The translations under genes were made by a program, and so were the position numbers. The notes under the pieces are model-generated. The model did no database searches. It saw only the letters and a program-made list of their open reading frames with translations, and was not told the DNA's origin. 47,672 nt of DNA from Mechercharimyces sp. CAU 1602. GTDB lineage: Bacteria > Bacillota > Bacilli > Thermoactinomycetales > JANTPT01. This document shows, one piece after another, positions 18,117-25,336 of this stretch. How positions within the stretch are numbered: position 1 is the first letter of the stretch; the number at the start of each line of letters is the position of its first letter. The DNA is taken from assembly GCF_024753565.1 (NCBI RefSeq), contig NZ_JANTPT010000005.1:1-47672 (forward strand). The letters run 5' to 3'.

Positions 18117-18395
18117 TTATTTAAAGTACATGAGTGAAAAGGCGATAATAATACTGAAGAGAAAGCCAGTGAGAATAAAAATACGCTGCATCTGACTCCC
18201 TTTTTCATTGAGGTGCATAAACGTATACAACTGAAAAAAAACCTGGACCCAAGCAAGCACAAAGATCGTCCAAAAAATCCATGTGATGCTCAAGTTTTTA
18301 GTTGCAACGATTAAAAAGGACGCAACAGTTAAACCTAACATAATAAAGAAAGAGAAAATAAGCTTACCACTACTCGCTGAAGATGTATCTGCCAT
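18117..18395 (-). CDS. ctaF: Cytochrome caa3 oxidase subunit IV, copy 2 (displaced and inverted)
   Basis: 92-residue member of the COX4/CyoD-like family with three helices and the marker LYTFMHLNEKGSQ, clearly paralogous to 11202-11513. It is on the minus strand, convergent with ctaG2, whereas the other seven-gene order places ctaF between ctaE and ctaG. AGGAG precedes the ATG on the minus strand. It must have its own promoter, upstream toward 18400-18500, so its expression is uncoupled from the other subunits. Confidence 0.92.
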   Translation of the reverse strand: MADTSSASSGKLIFSFFIMLGLTVASFLIVATKNLSITWIFWTIFVLAWVQVFFQLYTFMHLNEKGSQMQRIFILTGFLFSIIIAFSLMYFK

Positions 18396-18667
18396 CTCTA
18401 CTGTTCACTCCTGAAAAAAGAGGTTCGTTTTTAAGTATGTGTAACCAAAGAGACAAGTATCCGTCAGTGGCAATGTTTTATCTAATTAAAATATGGATAT
18501 GACTCCATTCTGTTTGTCATCGTCAAACAATCGCCAAATCTTATGCATGAAAGTCGTTGCAACGAATGGGGTGGGTCGGTACACTCGAAAGAGAAGATTT
18601 ATGATATAACATTAACCTTAATGGGAAGTAAGGTAGATAAATACGATGGAAGTAAAGGAGTGAAGTG

Positions 18668-19318
18668 ATGCGAAAGGCGATCATTTTAACGAGTATCATT
18701 TTGATTATGGCAGCTGTCATTATGATTGCATTTGCCAATATAACAGCGCCCGACAAGCCGGTGGTAGAGAAGAAAGAAACAGAAGAACCGGTACAAGAGG
18801 AAGCGCTTAACTGGGAGGTTCCGGCTTTCTCATTAACTAATCAGATGGGGGAGACGGTTTCGTTAACTGATTTCAAGGGGAAAGTATGGCTTGCCAACAT
18901 GGTGTTTACGCGTTGCCCAGATGTATGCCCTCCAATGACTAGCAAAATGAGTGGTGTACAGCAAACACTGAAGGAGAAAGGGTTGGATGTGGAAATTGTC
19001 TCATTCAGTGTCGATCCTGAGTATGATCAACCGAAACAGTTGCAAGAGTTTATTGAAAAGAATGGAGTAGACACAAGTAACTGGTCTTTTCTCACCAATG
19101 AAGGCGATTATGAAAAAATGAAATCCTTTTTAACCAGCACCTTTCGCTCAGCTGTGGAGAAACAAGAAACAGGTTCAGAGGATCTACCTGTTCTTGTTAG
19201 TCACTCGACCAATTTCTTCTTAGTCAACAAAGAAGGTAAGATTGTGGATCACTATGATAACCTGGATCCAGAAACAGAAGAAGTGATCCGTGCAGTGGAA
19301 AAACTGAAAAATAAGTGA
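18668..19318 (+). CDS. SCO1/SenC copper chaperone
   Basis: Membrane-anchored thioredoxin-fold protein that delivers copper to the CuA site of subunit II; about 216 residues. An N-terminal helix (residues 3-22) anchors it outside. The copper-binding cysteines are in FTRCPDVCPPM and the distal histidine in VSHSTNFFLV. ATG 18668 has AAGGAG 7 bases upstream; GTG 18665 is less well placed. It lies beside the two oxidase modules, consistent with serving both. Confidence 0.93.
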   Translation: MRKAIILTSIILIMAAVIMIAFANITAPDKPVVEKKETEEPVQEEALNWEVPAFSLTNQMGETVSLTDFKGKVWLANMVFTRCPDVCPPMTSKMSGVQQTLKEKGLDVEIVSFSVDPEYDQPKQLQEFIEKNGVDTSNWSFLTNEGDYEKMKSFLTSTFRSAVEKQETGSEDLPVLVSHSTNFFLVNKEGKIVDHYDNLDPETEEVIRAVEKLKNK

Positions 19319-19324
19319 TAAATG

Positions 19325-19367
19325 AACCTCAGATTGTGTGCCCTAGTGTCAAGGCAATCTGGGGTTT
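19325..19367 (+). terminator. Terminator after the SCO gene
   Basis: AACCTCAGATTG pairs with CAATCTGGGGTT (one G-T pair) over an 18-base loop and ends in TTTT. Confidence 0.75.
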
Positions 19368-19426
19368 TCTATTATATATATAATGTGTCTAAATATTGAA
19401 CTTAATAAAAATTGGTAGAAAAATGG

Positions 19427-19451
19427 ACTAAAAAATATGGTAACTCTCGAA
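19427..19451 (+). promoter_or_regulatory. Shared surface-protein promoter element, copy 1
   Basis: ACTAAA (19427-19432), 15 bases, CGAA (19448-19451) followed by ATACTATATG, 56 bases before the GTG start of the next gene. A further TGAACT lies at 19397. The same arrangement precedes all five surface-protein genes. It resembles no sigma-A promoter; an alternative sigma factor with a CGAA-type -10 is the likeliest reader. Confidence 0.65.
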
Positions 19452-19507
19452 ATACTATATGTAAGGTTAAGGGATACATATAGATATATTTAGAGGGGGA
19501 AACAGTA

Positions 19508-21193
19508 GTGTTTAAACGTAGTATTGCAATCATGATGGCAGTCATGATGCTATTTACTCTCGCCATACCGTCGGTATTTGCTACCACGGAAGAGGCGAAA
19601 TTGAAGGTTGCAGTAAACAACGATGGAACGATCACCGGAACTTTTGATAAGACAGTAAAAGAAGCAGAGGGTGTCTGGATAGTACGTGTAACGAGTGACG
19701 AAAAAGATTTGCGTATGCAAGAAGTGTCTCAAATCAAAGATATAAAAGGCATGTTGGATATGATGTCGGCTAGCGAAAATGTAGAAATTAGTGGAGATGT
19801 CGATAACACAACCACAGGTACTAGTTATACGTCTACTCAAAAGTTCGCTGAGCTTAATAAAGAAGGGAAACATTATATCCATATCAGCTTTGCGGGTCAA
19901 ATTAATGGAGAAGAAACCGTTCGTCATTCTGAAATTCTTCCGTATGAAATGAAGCTTAACGAAAAAAAGAATGATGACGAAAAAAAGAAAGATGATGGGA
20001 AAAAGATCGACGCAGAAACCTTAATCCAAGCAAAAGTAAATGAAGAAGGTACAGTTACTGCCTCGTTTGTCGACTCTGTGCAAACAGCAAACGGTCGTTG
20101 GGCTGTCCGTGTAGCTCCTGACCTTGAAACACTCTGGTTAGAAGAAACCTATCAAGAGAATAATTTACTGCTGGATAACCTGCCAAGCGGAATGGCAACA
20201 GAGTTTTCTGCTACAGGACTGACTGAACTTTCCTATACTACTATTAAGACGTTTAACGAGTTTAATATAGTAGGTAAATACTATGTTCAGGTCACTTTCG
20301 GAGGAACTGTTAATGGTGAAACCGGAGTGATTCATTCTGAGCCAATGATGTATGAAGTAAAACAGAAGGAAAACGAGGAGAAAAGGGATCATAACTTCAG
20401 CATTTCAGCGGACCACGAATGGGATGAGGGTGTGTTTTACCTTTATGCCAACGTAATGGATCTCAATGCTGATCAAGTTGAAGAAGGTGAGTTTACCTTT
20501 GAAATAGAAGGCCTAGAGACAAAAAAAGTGAAGCTGGATGGAATGAGTGGTTCAGTTGAGTATGCCCTTAATAATGAGTTGATGGAGGGTACAAAGTATA
20601 ATGCTCATATCACCTTTAAGGGTGTAGTCGATGGTAAAGAAGTGGAAGAGGAGACCTCATATGCATTTGGTGTTCAGGGTTTAAAAATCTCCTATGAGAA
20701 AAAAGATGGAAAGCATGTTTTTGCAGGTGAATTGTTAGAGGCGATCGGTGCTGAGGGTGACTGGTACATGGTGATCGCGGATGCAGAGACGAAAGAGGTA
20801 GTTGAGCAATATGAGCTATTAGATGCAGAGGGAATCAAGCAGGAAAATATTGTGGAAGAGTTGTCTCATGGGAAGTATGTAGCAGGTATGTACTTTGAAG
20901 GTCAAACCGAAGATGAATATGAAAACCTATGGGACGTTACCCATTACAGTGAAGTTGAATTCGAAGTATCGAAAAAAGGGGTAGAAATTATCCCTGAGAA
21001 AGAAGAGAAGTCAACGATTGTAACGGATTTAAAAGAAAAAGAAGAAATTAAAGAGCAGTTGAAAGGCGGTAAGTTGCCGAGCACTGCTACGGAAGAACCA
21101 AAAGGGATGTTGTATGGATTAATCGCAGCTGCATTAGGATTGTTTGTTCTTGGATTTGTATTTCGTAAGAAAATTGTAGGGATGTTCCGTTAA
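19508..21193 (+). CDS. Sortase-anchored surface protein A, Ig-like modules, LPSTA signal
   Basis: 561 residues. A signal peptide (1-25) ends SVFA. Four diverged beta-rich modules follow, each closing on a G-x-Y-x-V/I-x-F-x-G-x-V-x-G pattern: GKHYIHISFAGQINGE, GKYYVQVTFGGTVNGE, GTKYNAHITFKGVVDGK and GKYVAGMYFEGQ. A Lys/Asp linker sits near residue 155-170. The C-terminus is a complete cell-wall sorting signal: LPSTA at 523-527, TEEP, a hydrophobic helix and RKK. The GTG start 19508 follows AGAGGGGGA. I do not recognise a named family or ligand. An adhesive or cell-surface structural role is inferred from architecture. It is closest to protein B in signal peptide, leader and tail. Confidence 0.9.
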   Translation: MFKRSIAIMMAVMMLFTLAIPSVFATTEEAKLKVAVNNDGTITGTFDKTVKEAEGVWIVRVTSDEKDLRMQEVSQIKDIKGMLDMMSASENVEISGDVDNTTTGTSYTSTQKFAELNKEGKHYIHISFAGQINGEETVRHSEILPYEMKLNEKKNDDEKKKDDGKKIDAETLIQAKVNEEGTVTASFVDSVQTANGRWAVRVAPDLETLWLEETYQENNLLLDNLPSGMATEFSATGLTELSYTTIKTFNEFNIVGKYYVQVTFGGTVNGETGVIHSEPMMYEVKQKENEEKRDHNFSISADHEWDEGVFYLYANVMDLNADQVEEGEFTFEIEGLETKKVKLDGMSGSVEYALNNELMEGTKYNAHITFKGVVDGKEVEEETSYAFGVQGLKISYEKKDGKHVFAGELLEAIGAEGDWYMVIADAETKEVVEQYELLDAEGIKQENIVEELSHGKYVAGMYFEGQTEDEYENLWDVTHYSEVEFEVSKKGVEIIPEKEEKSTIVTDLKEKEEIKEQLKGGKLPSTATEEPKGMLYGLIAAALGLFVLGFVFRKKIVGMFR

Positions 21194-21215
21194 GATAGCA
21201 GTTAAATATACATGT

Positions 21216-21245
21216 AAGACTGGCTTTTTAGCCGGTCTTTTTTTG
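21216..21245 (+). terminator. Terminator after surface protein A
   Basis: AAGACTGGC and GCCGGTCTT form a stem with one G-T pair over TTTTTA, followed by seven T residues. Confidence 0.9.
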
Positions 21246-21332
21246 AGTGCGCTTGGCATGGGCGCGATCTATAGTGTGAAAGTCATGAAGCCATTCCGGT
21301 CTACTTGATTGGAGAGTCAGTCTATCATAAAT

Positions 21333-21404
21333 GTGACTAAAATGTGAACATCATTTAAGATTGATAGAAAAGTGAACTAAAATTAATAGAAAAGTGAACT
21401 AAAA
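21333..21404 (+). repeat. Iterated GTGAACTAAAA motif upstream of surface protein B
   Basis: GTGACTAAAA occurs at 21333, GTGAACATC at 21344 and GTGAACTAAAA at 21372 and 21394. The last two are part of a 22-bp-period tandem repeat of ATAGAAAAGTGAACTAAAA. The final copy supplies the ACTAAA of the promoter element. The phasing of about two helical turns suggests binding sites for a regulator. Confidence 0.7.
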
Positions 21405-21422
21405 ATCTTAGTATCTCTCGAA
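21398..21422 (+). promoter_or_regulatory. Shared surface-protein promoter element, copy 2
   Basis: ACTAAA (21398-21403), 15 bases, CGAA (21419-21422), 61 bases before the GTG start. The surrounding CTCTCGAAATACTA and TATGTAAGG are nearly identical to copy 1. Confidence 0.68.
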
Positions 21423-21483
21423 ATACTATTATGTAAGGCTAAGGGATTAATATACTATATAGGTTTACTAGGGGGAAACAGTA

Positions 21484-22968
21484 GTGTTTAAACGTATAGT
21501 TGCATCTATGATGGCAATCATGATGCTATTTGCACTTGCCATCCCGTCTGCGTATGCGACTGCGGGAGAGGCAAAAATTGAAGTGACGGTTACAGAGGAT
21601 AAAGTAGTAGCTCAATTGGCTACCGTAACGGGAGCTAGTGGGGTATGGTCACTCTCCGTAGCTGACAAAGAAGATGTTGAAGGATCTGTTCTTCAAACTT
21701 CTACAGAGGTTGGCGCGACAGAATACACTTTTGAAAATGTCGAAGAGTTAAAAGCAGCAGGTACGCACTATGTAACGGTTACATTTGCGGGAACTGTAGA
21801 CGGCTTAGCAACAACACTTAACTCGGCTGTGACGGAAGTAAAGGGAGAAGTTAGTGCAGGAGAAGGTTCATCTGATGAGGAGAACCAAGATCCAACTGAA
21901 AACACTAACACCACTAACACGGATGAAACCACAACTGAGAACACTGATGGGGTAGTAGAAGAAGAGACCACCGCTACAGAAGAGGTAAAAGAAGAAGCAA
22001 AGGAAAAGAAGCTTCATATCTCCGCTAGTAGTGAAGAAATAATTGCTACTAAAGAGTGGGAAGATGAAGAGACCGGTGAAGTATTCGAGTATACGGATGC
22101 TGTCGCGCGGGTAAATGCACAGCTAGACGGAATTGGTGAAAACAAAAAAGGTAAGACGAAGAAAGTAAAAGGAACATGGACATTTGAAATTGATGGAAAG
22201 CCAGTGCAAACTGTAAAATCGACCAAAGATGGGAAAGGATTTGCGGATTACACTCTTTGGTATGAGGAAGATGACTTCTTTTTGCAAAGTGGACAAACCG
22301 TCAATGTTAAGATCTCGTTTGATGGTAAAGTAGGTGGCAAGAAAAAGTCGGAGTCGATCGACTATGAACTCGTATTACGTGATGTGATGGCTAGTTACGA
22401 TTACGCAAACGGAAAAAACATTGTAACGGGTGAATTGCTAGAGTCCAAATCAGCAGCAGGCGATTGGCTATTTGAACTTATCAGAGTAGATGTAGCCGAA
22501 GGATTTGATGAGTTAATTGAAAATGGTGCTTCTGAAGAAGAGATTGATGAGTACTATGAAAAGTACTTTACTGAAGATGCCTATAAGCTTGTTACTTATG
22601 AGGGTGTAGAAGGCTTGACGAAGTCCCATGAGTTTGGAAATTTAGAAGAAGGAAGTTATATTTCTTATGTTAGATTTGACGGCACGATTGATGGCAAAAA
22701 AGCATCATATATAAATGTTGTTGAATTTGATATTGAAGGAAAAAAAGGAACAGAAGTTCCAAAGGGTGAAGATGAAGAAGTAGTAAAAATTGATCCGAAA
22801 CAAGATGGAGATACGATTGTAGAACAAGTAGCAAAAGGCGGTAAATTACCAAGCACTGCTACAGAAGAACCGAAGGGGATGTTGTACGGTTTGATTGCAG
22901 CTGCTCTTGGTTTGATGGTTCTTGGCTTTGTGTTCCGCAAGAAGCTCGTTTCTATGTTTCGTTCATAG
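21484..22968 (+). CDS. Sortase-anchored surface protein B, Ig-like modules, LPSTA signal
   Basis: 494 residues. Signal peptide 1-25 (ends SAYA). The first module closes with GTHYVTVTFAGTVDG. A Thr/Glu/Asn-rich linker covers about residues 120-175. Two further modules close with GQTVNVKISFDGKVGGKK and GSYISYVRFDGTIDGKK. The sorting signal LPSTA is at 455-459, followed by TEEPKGMLYG, a hydrophobic helix and a basic tail. It lacks one module compared with protein A but shares its GTG start, the leader GGGGGAAACAGTAGTG and most of the signal peptide, so A and B arose by a recent duplication followed by divergence. No cysteines are evident. Function beyond surface display is unknown. Confidence 0.9.
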   Translation: MFKRIVASMMAIMMLFALAIPSAYATAGEAKIEVTVTEDKVVAQLATVTGASGVWSLSVADKEDVEGSVLQTSTEVGATEYTFENVEELKAAGTHYVTVTFAGTVDGLATTLNSAVTEVKGEVSAGEGSSDEENQDPTENTNTTNTDETTTENTDGVVEEETTATEEVKEEAKEKKLHISASSEEIIATKEWEDEETGEVFEYTDAVARVNAQLDGIGENKKGKTKKVKGTWTFEIDGKPVQTVKSTKDGKGFADYTLWYEEDDFFLQSGQTVNVKISFDGKVGGKKKSESIDYELVLRDVMASYDYANGKNIVTGELLESKSAAGDWLFELIRVDVAEGFDELIENGASEEEIDEYYEKYFTEDAYKLVTYEGVEGLTKSHEFGNLEEGSYISYVRFDGTIDGKKASYINVVEFDIEGKKGTEVPKGEDEEVVKIDPKQDGDTIVEQVAKGGKLPSTATEEPKGMLYGLIAAALGLMVLGFVFRKKLVSMFRS

Positions 22969-22997
22969 AGCTAAATAGAAGAGCAAAGAAGTAAAGA

Positions 22998-23046
22998 AAG
23001 AACCGGCCCAGAGGCGTGTGATTTCGCTGTGGCCGGTCTTTTTTTT
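22998..23046 (+). terminator. Terminator after surface protein B
   Basis: AAGAACCGGCC and GGCCGGTCTT form the stem, with a GC-rich loop, ending in eight T residues. Confidence 0.9.
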
Positions 23047-23070
23047 CCAAAAATCGGGGCTGAAAATTAG

Positions 23071-23106
23071 AGTAAAAGTGTACTAAAAATTTGCTTCCCC
23101 TTCGAA
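23071..23106 (+). promoter_or_regulatory. Shared surface-protein promoter element, copy 3
   Basis: AGTAAA (23071) is followed one helical turn later by ACTAAA (23082-23087), then 15 bases and CGAA (23103-23106) with AATATAATATAGG after it; 55 bases to the ATG. Confidence 0.65.
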
Positions 23107-23161
23107 AATATAATATAGGATAATATATTCACTATAAATGGTATGGTTTTAGGAGGCACAT

Positions 23162-24466
23162 ATGTTGAAACGAAACGTCGTCTTATCTACTGCTTTAGCG
23201 CTAGGATTGATGGTAAGTGCATCACCTGCTCTGGCTAATGAAGCAGATGATAAAGGAGTAACAGAGATTACAGAAGAAAAAAGTGTGGAAGTAGTTGTAG
23301 GAGAAGTAGCAACGGATGCTACTGAAGACGCAGGGGCAGTTGAAGAAGAGCTTAGCGTTTCAGAGCCAACCGAAGAGGCAACAGGTGAGAATGCGACGCA
23401 GACTGATAAAGAGCTTGAAAATAACGATGAAACCGTTCATAGTGAAGATAGTGGGACTACAGTAGAAGAGAATTCAGCAGCAAGCGTGACGGAGCAAGAA
23501 GAGGGTGCTGTAGTTGAACATGAAAAGAAAGCTGATGAGAAAGAAAAGAGTGTTGAAGCCCCAGCAGCCAAGTGGACGATTGCTAGCATGCACTCTTTTG
23601 AGACGATAGACGAAAAGACATATCTTCGCCTATCTGTAGCTATACAAGGTAAGGAACAAGCAAAAGTAGCAGGTTCATTTACGGTTACGATTCCAGGACA
23701 AGGAAGTAAAGTAGTGAAGAGCAACGCAGAAGGGATGGCCTTCGTCGATTACCTGCTGAATGAAGAAAGTTCTTTACTCATGGGTGAGCAATATCATGCA
23801 CATATCACTTTTACCGGGACCATTGGTGAGCTTTCTTATGTGAATGCACCGCTTAATAGTCAACACCTCATCAGAATGCCTGGTTTGGAGTTGTTTTTTG
23901 GAGAAAAATCGACTGATACAGATGCAGAGTTCGGCGGTAAAATTATTCAAGGGGAAGAAGCAAGCGGTGACTGGACCTTTACAGTAGAAGAGGTTGAATC
24001 TGGTGAAGTGATCGCTCGTGAAACATTGTTAGGTGTGAAAGGCTTACAACAATCATATCTATTCCTTGATTTAGCCAATATGTTGACAACAGGAAAGAGC
24101 TATTGGTTTACTGTTAATTTTGAAGGTGAAGTGGATGGCGTGTTTTTGGCGATGGATAGCTCCTTTTCATTAGAATTGAATGAAGAAGAGGTTGAATTGC
24201 CAGCAGCAACAGAAGAGGAAGAGCAAGTGGAGCAAACAGAAACGTTGAAAGAAACCAAGAAGGGGATAGCGAAGGAAGAAAATCTTAGCCAGCTTACCGA
24301 CGCTAAAGAGAAAGAGAGTGTAAAAGAAGTGGCTAAGGGTGGTAAGCTACCGGAAACAGCAGCTACAGAGCCACATCAGATGCTTTTTGGTGCACTACTT
24401 GTTATGCTGGGAGCTCTCCTACTCGGGTTTGTTTATCGCAGATTGTCGACTCATCCCCTTCGCTAA
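23162..24466 (+). CDS. Sortase-anchored surface protein C, acidic stalk, LPETA signal
   Basis: 434 residues. Signal peptide 1-25 (ends PALA). Residues 26-135 are a low-complexity Glu/Thr/Val stalk. A module near 137-250 closes with GEQYHAHITFTGTIG, and one near 255-345 closes with GKSYWFTVNFEGEVDG. A second acidic stretch leads to the sorting signal LPETA at 396-400, a hydrophobic helix and RRLS. ATG 23162 follows AGGAGG at 5 bases, the best ribosome binding site in the island. It is 34 bases upstream of the sortase gene and surely co-transcribed with it. The signal peptide is less like those of A and B, so C is a more distant relative. Confidence 0.9.
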   Translation: MLKRNVVLSTALALGLMVSASPALANEADDKGVTEITEEKSVEVVVGEVATDATEDAGAVEEELSVSEPTEEATGENATQTDKELENNDETVHSEDSGTTVEENSAASVTEQEEGAVVEHEKKADEKEKSVEAPAAKWTIASMHSFETIDEKTYLRLSVAIQGKEQAKVAGSFTVTIPGQGSKVVKSNAEGMAFVDYLLNEESSLLMGEQYHAHITFTGTIGELSYVNAPLNSQHLIRMPGLELFFGEKSTDTDAEFGGKIIQGEEASGDWTFTVEEVESGEVIARETLLGVKGLQQSYLFLDLANMLTTGKSYWFTVNFEGEVDGVFLAMDSSFSLELNEEEVELPAATEEEEQVEQTETLKETKKGIAKEENLSQLTDAKEKESVKEVAKGGKLPETAATEPHQMLFGALLVMLGALLLGFVYRRLSTHPLR

Positions 24467-24500
24467 GAATCAGATCCAACTAAGATGAGGATGGGTGTGA

Positions 24501-25106
24501 ATGAGAGCCGTATTAGGTTTGATTGGTTGTGCACTTTTGATCGGTGGACTATATCTATTCTTGAGCAATGGGCTCTCCTTTTGGGAACAGTATCAAGTGG
24601 CTGAGGTAGATGTGGAAGCGGCACGTAAGGTGGATCAGAACTGGGATGATCGTAAGCTGCTCCCTGTCATAAAGGGAGAGGACCAACAGATGAATCCACT
24701 GCGGGGCGAACAGATTGGGAAACTAATCATTCCGCGTGTCGGTTATAACCTGCCGATTGTGGAAGGAACGAGTGATGCGGATCTAAAAAAAGGTGTGGGC
24801 AGATATATAGGAGAAGGAATGGTTTTCCCCGGTGAACAGGGCCATGTTTCTCTAGCTGGTCACAATAATACGGTTTTTTCCGAGTTGGGTGAACTGGAGA
24901 ATGGTGATCGCATCACGATTAAAATGAATAGTAAACAGTTTGTTTATCAAGTGCATAAAACCTATATTGTGGATGCGGACGATACCAACGTGTTAGTGCC
25001 GACAGAAGATGCAACCCTAACGCTTGTGACGTGCTATCCCTTTGGGTTATTATCCGAAGCAAAAGAGCGTTATATCATCGAAGCAAAGTTGATTGAAGCA
25101 AAGTAA
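24501..25106 (+). CDS. srtD: Sortase, class D-like, of the surface-protein island
   Basis: Membrane-anchored cysteine transpeptidase that cuts LPxTA-type signals and joins the protein to the cell wall. 201 residues with an N-terminal anchor helix (residues 3-23). The catalytic triad is visible: His121 in LAGHNNTVF, Cys178 in LVTCYPFG, Arg190 in KERYIIEA. Size, the TCYPFG context and the LPxTA substrates fit class D, which in Bacillus handles LPxTA/S signals. It follows protein C after 34 bases; a terminator follows. The other four substrates are monocistronic around it. Confidence 0.93.
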   Translation: MRAVLGLIGCALLIGGLYLFLSNGLSFWEQYQVAEVDVEAARKVDQNWDDRKLLPVIKGEDQQMNPLRGEQIGKLIIPRVGYNLPIVEGTSDADLKKGVGRYIGEGMVFPGEQGHVSLAGHNNTVFSELGELENGDRITIKMNSKQFVYQVHKTYIVDADDTNVLVPTEDATLTLVTCYPFGLLSEAKERYIIEAKLIEAK

Positions 25107-25110
25107 GTAC

Positions 25111-25150
25111 AAAGGCCTTTACATCGAAAGATGTGGGGCCTTTTTTATTT
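25111..25150 (+). terminator. Terminator after the sortase gene
   Basis: AAAGGCC-TT-TACATC pairs with GATGT-GG-GGCCTTT over a GAAA tetraloop and ends in a T-run. Confidence 0.9.
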
Positions 25151-25235
25151 TTTAATCAGAAGGAGATGGTATTCACTTATTTCAAGGCTTATATGCAAAT
25201 AAAAAAATAAAAATTAATTATAATGTAACAATTTT

Positions 25236-25270
25236 GCTAAAGTGAACTAAAAAGGGATTGTTGTTTCGAA
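25236..25270 (+). promoter_or_regulatory. Shared surface-protein promoter element, copy 4
   Basis: GCTAAA (25236) and ACTAAA (25246-25251) are repeated at 10-bp period inside GCTAAAGTGAACTAAAA. Then come 15 bases and CGAA (25267-25270), 66 bases before the ATG. Confidence 0.66.
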
Positions 25271-25336
25271 TAAGGTAATATAAAGGTTTTTTATTCCATC
25301 TATCAAGTATTTTATAAATGGAAATGAGGTTATGTG

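Noticed and set aside
19427-19451. Reading the shared element as a SigD (flagellar-type) promoter
   Set aside because: TAAA and CGA parts are reminiscent, but the spacing is about two bases too short in all five copies and the -10 is CGAA rather than CCGATAT.
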